Origin: Daejeonella sp. H1SJ63
GTDB taxonomy: Bacteria; Bacteroidota; Bacteroidia; Sphingobacteriales; Sphingobacteriaceae
DNA: 59,698 nucleotides
NCBI RefSeq assembly: GCF_029360775.1
Contig: NZ_JARKMZ010000043.1
Coordinates: 1 to 59,698, forward strand
Reading direction: 5' to 3'
Shown: positions 8,199 through 17,132 of the stretch, in pieces
Position numbering within the stretch: the stretch's first letter is position 1
How the letters are laid out: each line of letters begins with the position of its first letter
Notes under the pieces: model-generated
What the model saw: only the letters and a program-made list of their open reading frames with translations
What the model was told of the DNA's origin: nothing
The model's database searches: none
Made by a program: the position numbers and the translations under genes

Positions 8199-10646
8199 TT
8201 ATTTTTCGCTATCCTCCTTATCATTAATTTTCAGAAAGGCCGCCCGAACAGGAGATGGAGCCGGCTTACCCTTGATACCCTGCCAGAGGATCTCATTGAA
8301 AACCAGGTCAGGCACCGCATCCTCCCTGGTCCAGTTAAACTTTTCAGACAATTTACCAAGTTTTGTATTCACCGGATTCTTATCGTTCAGGTCAACACTT
8401 ACCGGCAAATGATTATAAGGAGTAAAATCGGGTTTTTTAGTAAACAAGCGCCACATCGGCGTGGCTGCTGCATCATACTGAGTCATAGGTGGCAATCCCA
8501 GTATCAGCTCCATAGTTCTCAGCATACCCGAGGTAGTGTACATCGTATGATCCACATATTTTCTTTTTACAAAAGGGCCGATAACAAAAGCCGGACTTCT
8601 GTGTGCATCCACATGATCAGGTCCGTTTTGTGCATCATCCTCCAGGATAAATACCACACTTTCTTTCCAAACCGGACTCTTACTTAAATGATCAATAAGC
8701 ATCCCTACAGCAAGGTCATTATCGGCAACATGGGCAAATGGAGTTGGCCTTCCTGCTCTCATACCTTCTGTATGATTATTACCCAGCCTGATCGTTGAAA
8801 ATTGAGGTACCGCATTGTTCTCTACCAGCAGATCAAAATCCCTTTTCCACTGATAAAAACGTACAGTATCCCTTACCCCAAGTCCGTAGGGAGCATAAGT
8901 TGCAGAATGCCCTTTTAACGATTCAAGTCTGGGTTTCATGCCAAAATCATCGGCTACGAACTCCCCATAAGAACGATAGCTTACATTATATTTTGCGCAA
9001 AGGTCCCATATGAAGCCATCTTTATTATTTCCTATTTTAAGGGTGGCTGAAGTACCATGCGTGCCTCCTTTTGCACCGTATGAAGCAGGCCAGTTTTTCT
9101 CTACATAATCATTCGCATAGGCTCCCATACTCCAGTTATGCCCATCAGCACTAACCTCGGCGTCAACGTAAAAATTATCCAGCAGTACATAATCTCTGGC
9201 TAATTTATGCTGGTTAGGGGTGATTTTTTCACCAAACAACAAAAGTGAGGTATCTCCGTTCCCGCCCGGGATGTCGCTTAATACCTGGTCATAGGTTCTG
9301 TTCTCCTTAATGATGTAGAATACATGTTTGATTGGAGATTTATCACCTACTTTCATCGGAACAGGATTTCCCGGCTCTCCTTCAGCATTTAATTCTTTAG
9401 ATTTAGAATATGGCGAATTTTTATAAACTGCCTGTGAAAATATACCAAGCTGAGTAACTGAAGGCTCTGTGATAATACTCAAGGACCCGCGAAACAGCGA
9501 ACCTATATATTGAACTTTTTCAGGTTTTGTCACATCGGCTTTATGGCTTAAAACCAACTGCTTCTTATCAACCGGATTCGGCCCGAACGGGTTGGCATAA
9601 GAACTTAAGCCCTTGCCATTCGTCACAAAGATCTTTTTGCCGATCACCTTAACATTTGTTGGATACCAACCTACAGGTATGAAACCTTTCGACCTGCTTT
9701 CTGAAACAACCGATACATCAAATACGGCCAGGCAATTATTATCGGCATTGGCGATGTACAAAGTTTTTTCATCTTCGCTTAAGGCAAGTCCGTTACTGGT
9801 TGACCCGCTGGGCGAATCAGGATACAAAGCCGCATTCAGGGTTTCAACAACCGTTTTGGTTTTCGTGTTTATGATGCTTACAGAATTATCATCAGAATTG
9901 GCTACATACAGATAATCACCTTTTCGGGTCAGATACATCTCATTGGGATGATTGCCCACTGAAATTTCCTGTTCTATTTTTTCAGATTTGATATCATAGA
10001 ATAAAACCTTTTTATCACCCCATAAGCTAATATAGAGGGTATTTCTATCGTTACTCAGCTTACAGGCATAGGCTTCTGCCCCCAGAGGGATAATTTTTTC
10101 GACTGCCTTAGTATTCAGGTTGAATACATATAAACTTTTGGCTTCTTTAGTTACTACAAATAATTTATGATGGATGGTTTCTTCCAGATCGAGGCCTGCA
10201 GTTCCTATCTGATTAGGCCATGCTTTACCCAGTGCAAAAGAATCAACCAATTGCAATTTGTCATTTTGCAATGAATACTTGTTTACCCTGTTATCATGCC
10301 CGCCCGATGCATAAAGAAACTGATCATCTTTACTGAAGGCTAATCCGTACCATGCTTTAGCAATTACGATACTATCAATTCTGGTTTCTTTTTCTATGTC
10401 TATCAGATCAATGGTATGTGTGCTCTGACCATTATTTGTAATGGCCATGTATTTCCTGTTTCTGGTAACTGCCATATTTAAGGGAAGTTCTCCGATGGAA
10501 AGGTTTTTACCTGCCGGAGTCAATGACCAACCATTAGGAAGCAACACCCTCTTTTTCTCAAGTTCAGTTAATGACTGGGTGAATGAGGATTGAAACAGGA
10601 AGATCAATACCAGAGATAGTATCGACGATTTGAGTTTAATGTTCAT
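8199..10646 (-). CDS. YVTN beta-propeller and phosphoesterase fusion protein
   Basis: This 815-residue secreted protein (signal peptide 1-23) combines two parts. Residues about 40-350 form YVTN/NHL-type beta-propeller blades, with repeated segments such as YLYVANSDDNSVSIINTKT and TLYIANADNNCLAVFDVS. Residues about 420-780 form a phosphoesterase domain of the acid phosphatase/phospholipase C type in the alkaline phosphatase superfamily: HVFYIIKENRTYDQ near its start, ADGHNWSMGAYANDYVEKNW in the middle, and a metal-site segment FILEDDAQNGPDHVDAHRSP. It probably cleaves phosphoester bonds in the periplasm, but the substrate is not known. The fused architecture is known in Bacteroidota. It has its own terminator; a possible -7 box (TAGTTTTG on the minus strand at 10731-10738) lies 85 bp upstream. 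Confidence 0.88.
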   Translation of the reverse strand: MNIKLKSSILSLVLIFLFQSSFTQSLTELEKKRVLLPNGWSLTPAGKNLSIGELPLNMAVTRNRKYMAITNNGQSTHTIDLIDIEKETRIDSIVIAKAWYGLAFSKDDQFLYASGGHDNRVNKYSLQNDKLQLVDSFALGKAWPNQIGTAGLDLEETIHHKLFVVTKEAKSLYVFNLNTKAVEKIIPLGAEAYACKLSNDRNTLYISLWGDKKVLFYDIKSEKIEQEISVGNHPNEMYLTRKGDYLYVANSDDNSVSIINTKTKTVVETLNAALYPDSPSGSTSNGLALSEDEKTLYIANADNNCLAVFDVSVVSESRSKGFIPVGWYPTNVKVIGKKIFVTNGKGLSSYANPFGPNPVDKKQLVLSHKADVTKPEKVQYIGSLFRGSLSIITEPSVTQLGIFSQAVYKNSPYSKSKELNAEGEPGNPVPMKVGDKSPIKHVFYIIKENRTYDQVLSDIPGGNGDTSLLLFGEKITPNQHKLARDYVLLDNFYVDAEVSADGHNWSMGAYANDYVEKNWPASYGAKGGTHGTSATLKIGNNKDGFIWDLCAKYNVSYRSYGEFVADDFGMKPRLESLKGHSATYAPYGLGVRDTVRFYQWKRDFDLLVENNAVPQFSTIRLGNNHTEGMRAGRPTPFAHVADNDLAVGMLIDHLSKSPVWKESVVFILEDDAQNGPDHVDAHRSPAFVIGPFVKRKYVDHTMYTTSGMLRTMELILGLPPMTQYDAAATPMWRLFTKKPDFTPYNHLPVSVDLNDKNPVNTKLGKLSEKFNWTREDAVPDLVFNEILWQGIKGKPAPSPVRAAFLKINDKEDSEK

Positions 10647-10857
10647 TTTATTGTTTTATTTGAGTTTAATATCAATCTGATTTATTTAAACCGATCGTAT
10701 ACAGATTCTATTGCTCCGGTTAAATGGCTGCAAAACTATCAATGAGTTTATTTAAAAGATGGGGCAATTTATTTAAAACAATACTCAGTTATTTCAAATC
10801 AATAAAAACAAATTGTTATCCTTTTGATCTGCCATCAATAGATTAAAGTTCATTCAA

Positions 10858-12549
10858 TTAATATCCTGCAGCCTGCCCGTCTTTTCTGGATTCAGAGGCT
10901 CCGAAATACACTTTTCGCACCGGATCCCAGCGTATGGCCTGATAACCTCCGTACATTCCATTAATATATCCTACCTGATGCCCTTTCTGCATCAGGTCGC
11001 GGATAATATCGTAGGTATATCCGCTTTCTAAAGTAATCGTCCCTCCCTTTGGCATCATCCCTTCTCCGGTTGGCTCTGATGAACCATCATGGTTAATTCG
11101 TGGAAAATCTCCGGCTTCCTGAATGTTCATTCCAAAATCAACTACATTCATCACAATCTGCACATGGCCCAATGGCTGAAATGAACCGCCCATTACACCA
11201 AAGCTCATTACCGGCTGACCATCCTTAGTCATGAAAGCCGGGATAATAGTTTGAAAAGGACGTTTTCCGGGAGCAAAAGTATTGTTCTCTCCTTCCTTCA
11301 TAACATTAAACAGTTCGCCGCGATCCTGAAACATAAAACCAAGTCCGTCGGGCATCATCCCTGAACCGAATCCGCGGAAATTACTCTGAATTAAGGAAAC
11401 CATATTCCCATCCTTATCTGCAACGGTAAGATAAATCGTATCCCCGTCTTTCATTGCCGGATTTCCCGCGTCTACCCTGACTGAAGCTTTTTCAGGATCG
11501 ATCAGCTTTCTGCGTTCAGCAGCATACGACTCTGAAATCAGCTCCTTAACCGGAACTTTAGCAAAATCCATATCAGCATAGAATTTTGCCCGGTCTTCAA
11601 ATGCAAGTTTTTTGGCTTCAGTAAAAAGATGAACATGCTCTGCACTGCCAGGTTTAATTTTAGAAAAGTCGAAGCCCTCTAAGATGGCAAGCATTTGCAA
11701 AGCTGCAATTCCCTGACCGTTGGGAGGTAATTCCCACACGTCATAACCTCTGTAATTTACAGACACAGGTTCAACCCAGGTAGAGGTATGGGAGGCCATA
11801 TCCTGATAACTAAGAAAACCCCCGTTTCGCTTCATAAAAGCATCAATGGTGCGAGCCATATCCCCTTTATAAAACACATCACGTCCCTCTTTGCCTATTC
11901 TTTCCAGAGTATTGGCAAGGTCAGGATTTTTGAATACATCTCCTTCCTGAGGAACATTCCCATTGGGATAATAATATTTTGAAATATTAGGATAAGTGCC
12001 ATATAAAGAGGGCACCGCCTTTACGGAATGTGCTAATTCACCATGAACCGGAAATCCGTTTCTGGCATATGAAACGGCTTTTTCAAGCACTTTAGTCATC
12101 GGCATAGATCCAAATTTCTTGTGCAGCTCAAACCAGGCATCAACACAACCCGGAACGGTAACTGGTAAAGGCCCCCTCGACGGGATATGTGTAATTCCTC
12201 TTTTTCTGAATTCATCAAGAGTCAGGGATTTGGGAGACCTTCCCGAACCATTAATTCCATAAAGTTTTTTTGTTTTTGCATCCCAGACAATGGCATAAAG
12301 GTCGCCCCCAATACCATTCACATGAGGCTCAACCACTCCCTCCATTGCATTTGCAGCAATGGCAGCATCAATAGCGTTTCCACCTGCTTTTAAAACATCA
12401 AGGGCAGCCTGTGTTGACAATGGATGGGAAGTAGCAGCCATTCCATTCTGAGCTATTACCTGTGATCGGGTTGCCCAGATCTTACCATAGGGACGATCCT
12501 GAGCAATAAGGCCCAATGGGAAAAATAACAGTAAAATAATGCGTTTCAT
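10858..12549 (-). CDS. Gamma-glutamyltransferase family protein
   Basis: This 563-residue secreted protein (signal peptide ending LIAQ) belongs to the N-terminal nucleophile gamma-glutamyltransferase family, which cleaves or transfers the gamma-glutamyl group of glutathione and related compounds. The precursor normally self-cleaves just before a catalytic threonine. Here DGDTIYLTVADKDGN places that residue at Thr371, leaving about 370 and 190 residues for the large and small chains. Family segments include HVNGIGGDLYAIVWD near residue 76, ELPPNGQGIAALQML near 273, and GVMGGSFQPLGH in the small chain. The glutathione-specific residues of the E. coli enzyme are not clearly kept, so a related acylase-like activity is possible. 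It is transcribed on its own. Confidence 0.9.
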   Translation of the reverse strand: MKRIILLLFFPLGLIAQDRPYGKIWATRSQVIAQNGMAATSHPLSTQAALDVLKAGGNAIDAAIAANAMEGVVEPHVNGIGGDLYAIVWDAKTKKLYGINGSGRSPKSLTLDEFRKRGITHIPSRGPLPVTVPGCVDAWFELHKKFGSMPMTKVLEKAVSYARNGFPVHGELAHSVKAVPSLYGTYPNISKYYYPNGNVPQEGDVFKNPDLANTLERIGKEGRDVFYKGDMARTIDAFMKRNGGFLSYQDMASHTSTWVEPVSVNYRGYDVWELPPNGQGIAALQMLAILEGFDFSKIKPGSAEHVHLFTEAKKLAFEDRAKFYADMDFAKVPVKELISESYAAERRKLIDPEKASVRVDAGNPAMKDGDTIYLTVADKDGNMVSLIQSNFRGFGSGMMPDGLGFMFQDRGELFNVMKEGENNTFAPGKRPFQTIIPAFMTKDGQPVMSFGVMGGSFQPLGHVQIVMNVVDFGMNIQEAGDFPRINHDGSSEPTGEGMMPKGGTITLESGYTYDIIRDLMQKGHQVGYINGMYGGYQAIRWDPVRKVYFGASESRKDGQAAGY

Positions 12550-12683
12550 ATCAGTGGGTTTAATATTCTAATATAAGATATAAAGCTATTACAGAAGCAT
12601 GTGTCTTATAATATTCAATAAATTGAGATCAAATTACAATCACTTTACACTTAAAGAAACGACAATCAGTAATTTCGTACTAT

Positions 12684-12691
12684 CAACAGAC
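12684..12691 (+). promoter_or_regulatory. Putative -7 box upstream of the DUF2452 gene
   Basis: TAATTTCG lies within the segment 12670-12691. It matches the Bacteroidota -7 consensus TAnnTTTG at five of the six fixed bases, shortly before the preferred ATG at 12701. Confidence 0.3.
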
Positions 12692-12700
12692 CAAAACAGG

Positions 12701-13111
12701 ATGGAAGAAAATAAAGAAAAACCAGATCTGGTTGTCTGGAATAAAGAACGGGGATATTATCAAAATGAACTGAGCTACGGCACTAATGTGGGTGCCCCGG
12801 CAATTAACATAGAAAATGTAAGTGGCTGGAAACAATCGAATGCTGAACTGGCTAACAAAAATTTTAAAACGAAATTTGATGAACTCAGGGAAGAATATGA
12901 AAGGCTTGTAAATGAGGTTCGGCTAAATGAATTAGTTTATTCGGCAAGATATAACTTTACTCCTGTTATGGGGCAGGTATATCATTTATACAGCAAATCA
13001 GATGATAGTTTTTTCCTTTCTATGATATCTCCGGATAGCTGGAATCAGAAATATATGGGCTCTTTCAAACTGGATGCGAGCCATAAATGGTCAAAGGTCG
13101 AATCTTATTAA
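12701..13111 (+). CDS. DUF2452 family protein
   Basis: This 136-residue cytosolic protein matches what I know of the DUF2452 family, found mainly in Bacteroidota: KPDLVVWNKERGYY near the start, a central helical segment (about residues 45-75) and a C-terminal beta region ending SFKLDASHKWSKVES. The function is unknown. The frame is open from 12599, but the residues encoded before 12701 do not look like protein, and a promoter-like TAATTTCG lies inside that stretch, so the ATG at 12701 is preferred. The gene is monocistronic, followed by a perfect 20-bp hairpin shared with the convergent protease gene. Confidence 0.85.
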   Translation: MEENKEKPDLVVWNKERGYYQNELSYGTNVGAPAINIENVSGWKQSNAELANKNFKTKFDELREEYERLVNEVRLNELVYSARYNFTPVMGQVYHLYSKSDDSFFLSMISPDSWNQKYMGSFKLDASHKWSKVESY

Positions 13112-13118
13112 ACTGAAT

Positions 13119-13163
13119 ATAAACAAGAAGGGCTTATGATTACCATAAGCCCTTCTTGTTTAT
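13119..13163. terminator. Bidirectional terminator with a perfect 20-bp stem
   Basis: The arms at 13119-13138 and 13144-13163 are exact inverse complements around a 5-base loop (centre GGGCTTATG/CATAAGCCC). It sits between the convergent DUF2452 and S8 peptidase genes and ends both. Confidence 0.9.
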
Positions 13164-13177
13164 AGCTGATCTGATTA

Positions 13178-14557
13178 TCAGAATCCGGCGACATTTAGTC
13201 GGCCTCCGGTTAATACTTTGCCACTTAACGATTGCGTTGGTGTAGCACTGCTCAATATCGCATTTTTAATAGCCGAAGCATTTGCTCCCGGATAAATTGA
13301 AGCATATAATGCACAGGCTCCGCTTACGTGAGGAGTAGCCATTGAAGTGCCATTGTAACTTGCATAAGAACTGACAATCAGCCCCTTAACCGACTTCGGT
13401 ATAGTTGACCAGATTCCTGAGCCCGGTGCACCGATGTCTACCTTTGTTGCGCCATAGTTTGAGTAGGAAGCAAGAGCTCCTGACGAAGTAATTGCTGCAA
13501 CTGCAATAATATTACTATTTGGATAGGCTGCCGGATAGCTGGCACTTGCATCAATATTTACAGCACTATTACCGGCCGCAGCTACAAACAATATATTGGC
13601 AGCATTTGCACGTTCAATCGCATCCTGCAATGCCTGAGAAAAACCTCCCCCACCCCAGGAATTATTTGTAGCGACAATATTCAGGCCTTTGCTCTTCAAA
13701 TCAGTGAAATAATCTACAGCCTTTATAGCATTGGCAGTAGTTCCGCCTCTTTTTCCAAGAAACTTAGCCGAAAGCATGGTCACGTTCCAGTTCACCCCAA
13801 CAACACCCTGTCCATTATTGGCAAGAGCTCCGATGGTACCTGCAACATGGGTTCCGTGATCGTCGGTAGCTCCATCAAATATCGAATTATTATTGCCATC
13901 AAAATCCCATCCGTTAACATCATCAATTAATCCGTTTCCGTCATCATCAATGCCATTACCTGCAGTCTCGAATGGATTAACCCCGAAATTGGCCCCTATA
14001 TCTTCATGAGTATTCATTACTCCTTCATCAATAATACCTATATAAACTGCACGTGAGCCGGTCTTACCAGCCGCCCAGGCGGTAGCAGCATTTGAGCCAT
14101 AAACACTTGAAGTATTTCCCAATCCCCATAATGAACCATTAGCAAAATAAGTATCATCGGTAATTGCCGTATGCTGGTAAATATAGTTAGGCTCTATAAA
14201 CTCTATAGCTTCATCGCTTTTCCCTTTGCTGATGGCATTAACTGCATTCAGGCTTGTACGCACAAGAAATATCCCTTCCTTATCCCCGCGCTTTTTCATC
14301 GCATTGGTATGGATACGTTCAAGAACATTAGCTGAGAGCGCAGTCAAAGCTGCATTTCTCTGCCCCTCAGTTGATTCCGGCTTGAAACGGATAATTGCTT
14401 CATTTGGAACTATTTCATAGCCTGAGTAGGATTCAGTTCCTGAAACTGTTTCAGGACTATTTCCGGTAGCAACAGTGTTTTCGGGTAAAAATCCCTGTTC
14501 CTGCTTTGCACAGGAAGCTAAAAACAGGATTGCAACAACGTAAAATACCTTTTTCAT
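13178..14557 (-). CDS. Subtilisin-like (S8) serine protease lipoprotein
   Basis: This 459-residue extracytoplasmic protease has a lipoprotein signal (lipid-attached Cys16 in FLASCAKQ). Residues about 45-125 resemble an I9/fervidolysin-type inhibitory propeptide. The S8 catalytic domain shows Asp177 (IGIIDEGV), His234 (DDHGTHVAG), oxyanion Asn330 (AAAGN) and nucleophile Ser405 (NGTSMATPH). An acidic calcium-binding loop (DDDGNGLIDDVNGWDF, about 204-219) is typical of Bacteroidota subtilases. There is no C-terminal T9SS domain, so anchoring is by lipid. A -7 box lies 26 bp upstream of the start and a strong shared terminator lies downstream. The gene appears to stand alone. Confidence 0.95.
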   Translation of the reverse strand: MKKVFYVVAILFLASCAKQEQGFLPENTVATGNSPETVSGTESYSGYEIVPNEAIIRFKPESTEGQRNAALTALSANVLERIHTNAMKKRGDKEGIFLVRTSLNAVNAISKGKSDEAIEFIEPNYIYQHTAITDDTYFANGSLWGLGNTSSVYGSNAATAWAAGKTGSRAVYIGIIDEGVMNTHEDIGANFGVNPFETAGNGIDDDGNGLIDDVNGWDFDGNNNSIFDGATDDHGTHVAGTIGALANNGQGVVGVNWNVTMLSAKFLGKRGGTTANAIKAVDYFTDLKSKGLNIVATNNSWGGGGFSQALQDAIERANAANILFVAAAGNSAVNIDASASYPAAYPNSNIIAVAAITSSGALASYSNYGATKVDIGAPGSGIWSTIPKSVKGLIVSSYASYNGTSMATPHVSGACALYASIYPGANASAIKNAILSSATPTQSLSGKVLTGGRLNVAGF

Positions 14558-14582
14558 AGTTGAATATTTTGTATTAGTATAT

Positions 14583-14590
14583 CAAACTTA
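14583..14590 (-). promoter_or_regulatory. Putative -7 box of the S8 protease gene
   Basis: TAAGTTTG on the minus strand is a full match to the Bacteroidota -7 consensus TAnnTTTG, 26 bp before the start codon. No clear -33 TTTG was found. The rest of 14558-14814 holds no other clear signal; a weak GAGGG/CCCTC hairpin near 14770-14800 might end the operon above it. Confidence 0.4.
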
Positions 14591-14814
14591 TCAGAAAAAT
14601 CTAATAAATAAAACACCTGATTTTAAATAGCTGCTTTCCTCTGGTAGTTTGCTTATATTAAATTTAATAAATTGAATTAACAAGAGATCAAAATTATTCG
14701 TTTTTTTTATGGCATTTACCCGATTAATATCAACCATCACGTTATTCCGTTTAAAAGCAATGAAACCAAAGAGGGCTCAGATATTCTTATCCAAACCCTC
14801 ATTTTTTGTTTTGA

Positions 14815-15714
14815 TCAATCTTCTTTTCTCTTTTTGATCTGAAATATTCGCGACAAATTAAACCCAAACCTGACTTCTGTCTTATCCCAGTGCCCACTTG
14901 TTTCAGTAACGAATGCGCGCTCATTCATACCTGTTGAATTACTGAAATGTAATTGAAATACGTGCCCGCCTGTTTCTATGTCAATCCCAACAGACAAAGG
15001 GTTAGTATAAACATTCTTATCCAGTGAATTAATCACGTAAGAATAATCCCAGTTAAAAGAAAACCGTTTGGCAAGCTTGTACCTTCCACCGATACCCAAT
15101 GCATAAATATCATTGGATGTATCAACTGTTGGCACCAGATTATAATGGATCATGGTTGGAGTTAGCTGCAAACTGAGCACTTCACTGAACTTCCTGCCAA
15201 TAATTACCTGACTGAAGAATGCCATTCGGGAAGTAAAATAATTCTGCCGCACCGGGTCCTGCCAGGGCAGGGTATTTAACGTTAATCCGGATGCCAGAGC
15301 AATCGTGACCGGAAATGCAGATGATCCTGCAGATTGTCTGACCGGGGCGTATTTAAAAAATGCGTCGAGCTCTTTTTTATAAGTACTCCTTCCAACACCT
15401 ATCATTAAATTTTTGGTGATCCCGAAATCAAAAGCCATGCGCATACTGGCCTCATCTAACCCGAAAAGGTTATTTACCCCCCTATCCAGTTGCCCAAAAC
15501 GATGAAGTATCGTAAAGTCCATTGTTCCGGGAGCCAGAAACTCCATAGACTGGGTATTAATTATCCTTGTTGCTTTAAAAGCATTTTTAACAATTTCCTT
15601 TTGAGGCTTATCTTCCTCTACCAGTTTCAACAGATCTTCTTCCTGAGCTTTAGCCTTGAGCAAGAATATCATTGAAATTAAGGTAAGAAAAATGCCTTTT
15701 CTTAAGTTGATCAT
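14815..15714 (-). CDS. DUF5777 family beta-barrel outer-membrane protein
   Basis: This 299-residue protein has a signal peptide (residues 1-23, ending KAKAQ) and then repeated amphipathic beta strands with aromatic girdle residues (for example FTILHRFGQLDRG, MRMAFDFGITKNLMIGVG, FSFNWDYSYVIN). These are typical of outer-membrane barrels in the family I recognise as DUF5777. Its function is not established. It is the last gene of a tight operon behind YceI, an OB-fold protein and two haem-c lipoproteins, 23 bp after yceI. It could supply an outer-membrane pore or anchor for that redox module, but this is inference. Confidence 0.8.
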   Translation of the reverse strand: MINLRKGIFLTLISMIFLLKAKAQEEDLLKLVEEDKPQKEIVKNAFKATRIINTQSMEFLAPGTMDFTILHRFGQLDRGVNNLFGLDEASMRMAFDFGITKNLMIGVGRSTYKKELDAFFKYAPVRQSAGSSAFPVTIALASGLTLNTLPWQDPVRQNYFTSRMAFFSQVIIGRKFSEVLSLQLTPTMIHYNLVPTVDTSNDIYALGIGGRYKLAKRFSFNWDYSYVINSLDKNVYTNPLSVGIDIETGGHVFQLHFSNSTGMNERAFVTETSGHWDKTEVRFGFNLSRIFQIKKRKED

Positions 15715-15737
15715 AAATTCTGATTAATGAATAAAAC

Positions 15738-16292
15738 TTAGTTCTTTAGGGGTTGAAGCAAACATTCCACTTTAACAGAAGCGGTTTTAGCAAGTTTATC
15801 TGCAACAAGTCCCGGAATTGCGATATTGTAATCAGCAAGTGGTGCCATAAATGTTGCAGTAGCGTTCATATTCGTCCCGCTTACTACCACTTTTACTTTG
15901 GTTTGTATATCGCGGCTTGCCCCGTGTAAACTTAACTGACCCTTAACAGGAAGCTCATAAGTGCCATCTTTAGCTAAAGCTGATACTCCTTCGAGCTGCC
16001 CCTTAAATGTAGCCTTGGGATATTTGGTGCTTTCAACATAATTCTCATGAAAATGTTCTTCCATCAAAGCATGTTCAAACTGAAAACCTCTCATCAATAC
16101 AGAAAATTGAATATTTCCACTTGCTGCATCCAATACAGCAACAGCCGTTTTAGTGACCGCCTGAACTTTTTCAGGAGATTCTTTCGTGGTTGCGTCAAAA
16201 GTAATTTTACCACTTTTAGTAAAATATTTACCCTGAGCCATTGCAGAGTTTACCAGAAACAATGCAAGAATTACTATTATTATTTTTTTCAT
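15738..16292 (-). CDS. YceI family periplasmic lipid-binding protein
   Basis: This 184-residue protein has a cleavable signal peptide (ending SAMAQ) followed by the YceI beta-barrel lipocalin-like fold: KITFDATTKESPEKVQAVTK early, the core FEHALMEEHFHENYVESTKYPKATFKG, and the late strand pattern VKGQLSLHGASRDIQTKVKVVV. YceI proteins bind isoprenoid chains such as quinones and are often encoded beside cytochromes. Here the gene sits 9 bp after an OB-fold gene, in the same operon as two haem-c lipoproteins and a beta-barrel, which fits a role in handling a lipid-soluble redox carrier in the periplasm. That specific role is inferred. Confidence 0.9.
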   Translation of the reverse strand: MKKIIIVILALFLVNSAMAQGKYFTKSGKITFDATTKESPEKVQAVTKTAVAVLDAASGNIQFSVLMRGFQFEHALMEEHFHENYVESTKYPKATFKGQLEGVSALAKDGTYELPVKGQLSLHGASRDIQTKVKVVVSGTNMNATATFMAPLADYNIAIPGLVADKLAKTASVKVECLLQPLKN

Positions 16293-16301
16293 GATCGTAT
16301 T

Positions 16302-16748
16302 TTAATTAACTATTATACATGGACCCAGGATAATGTCTGAGCCTAATCCCAGATCATCAGCTATAAAGCCACTGCATTTACCCTTTATTTTTACCGTATT
16401 TCCTTCTTTTAAAGTATTGTCCTTATTCAAAAAAGTTGAGTCCATCTCGCAGCGGATTGATGAAGAAGCATTTTTATCACCAAGAACAAGGGTATAGCGC
16501 CCTTTTTCACCAGCTTCAACTGTCTTTAAAATGCCCGACACCAGAACTGTTTTACCGATAAATTTTGCATTTGCCTTATTCTCTCCCGATTGAAACTCGT
16601 TTAAAAAATCGGATGCAGATATTGTAAAATCCTCGGTCGTTTCTGCTATTGATTTACTTTTACGGTTATACTCAGTATAGACATACAGTCCAAGTCCAAT
16701 CACTGTAATCAGGATCAGAATGAGAATTGATTTTATTCCTTTCTTCAT
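16302..16748 (-). CDS. OB-fold (tRNA_anti-like) membrane-anchored protein
   Basis: This 148-residue protein has one N-terminal membrane segment (about residues 5-24) and then an OB-fold resembling the tRNA_anti-like family of Bacteroidota: FTISASDFLNEFQSGENKAN, then GKTVLVSGILKTVEAG, a strand with IRCEMD, and EGNTVKIKGKCSGF. The N-terminal anchor places the OB-fold outside the cytosol, so tRNA binding is very unlikely despite the family name. The two cysteines in KGKCSGF and GPCIIVN might pair. It is the third gene of the cytochrome/YceI operon, with 10-bp and 9-bp gaps to its neighbours. Confidence 0.8.
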   Translation of the reverse strand: MKKGIKSILILILITVIGLGLYVYTEYNRKSKSIAETTEDFTISASDFLNEFQSGENKANAKFIGKTVLVSGILKTVEAGEKGRYTLVLGDKNASSSIRCEMDSTFLNKDNTLKEGNTVKIKGKCSGFIADDLGLGSDIILGPCIIVN

Positions 16749-16758
16749 ACGAATTCGT

Positions 16759-17127
16759 CTAATTGTTCAAACTGCCTGCAGCAATCCATTTTTTGATCAT
16801 GGTAATATTGCAGGATGAAAGTTTTCTGTCTTTTGGCATCGGCGAATATCCTGAAGCATAAGAGATCGATCCATAAAGCCTGCCTGAAGAAGCTAATGCT
16901 TTATCTGCTGCATAGGTCCCCATAGCTATCCCACCTGAAGGAGAACCTCCACTGTGACAGCTATAACATTCGCGTTGAAATATGGGTAAGATCTGTTTTG
17001 AATAAGAAACTGCCGCTGTAGTATCACAAATCGTTGTCCCGTACAATTGATCTTCCTTATCGTAATAGCAGGAACTGAGGAATAAAACAGCAATTCCAAA
17101 AAAGAATAATATTCTGAACATGTTCAT
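16759..17127 (-). CDS. Monohaem c-type cytochrome-like lipoprotein
   Basis: This 122-residue lipoprotein (signal with lipidated Cys20 in FLSSCYYDK) carries one haem-attachment motif, CYSCH, in the segment ILPIFQRECYSCHSGG. A later MPK within YSPMPKDRKLSSC may supply the axial methionine. The C-terminal MIKKWIAAGSLNN is typical of small cytochrome c domains of the type seen in Planctomycetes and Bacteroidota. It is very like the second half of the protein encoded 5 bp upstream and probably arose by duplication. It should carry electrons at the outer face of a membrane. Confidence 0.85.
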   Translation of the reverse strand: MNMFRILFFFGIAVLFLSSCYYDKEDQLYGTTICDTTAAVSYSKQILPIFQRECYSCHSGGSPSGGIAMGTYAADKALASSGRLYGSISYASGYSPMPKDRKLSSCNITMIKKWIAAGSLNN

Positions 17128-17132
17128 AATTT

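Noticed and set aside
8106-8687. 193-aa plus-strand ORF
   Set aside because: It lies antisense to the end of the YVTN/phosphoesterase gene and across its terminator, and its translation is rich in Arg, His and Gln with no recognisable domain.
12599-12700. N-terminal extension of the DUF2452 gene
   Set aside because: The extra 34 residues do not resemble the family and the DNA contains a likely -7 box; the ATG at 12701 is preferred.
16302-16748. tRNA-binding role for the tRNA_anti-like protein
   Set aside because: The N-terminal membrane anchor places the OB-fold outside the cytosol and its neighbours are envelope redox genes.
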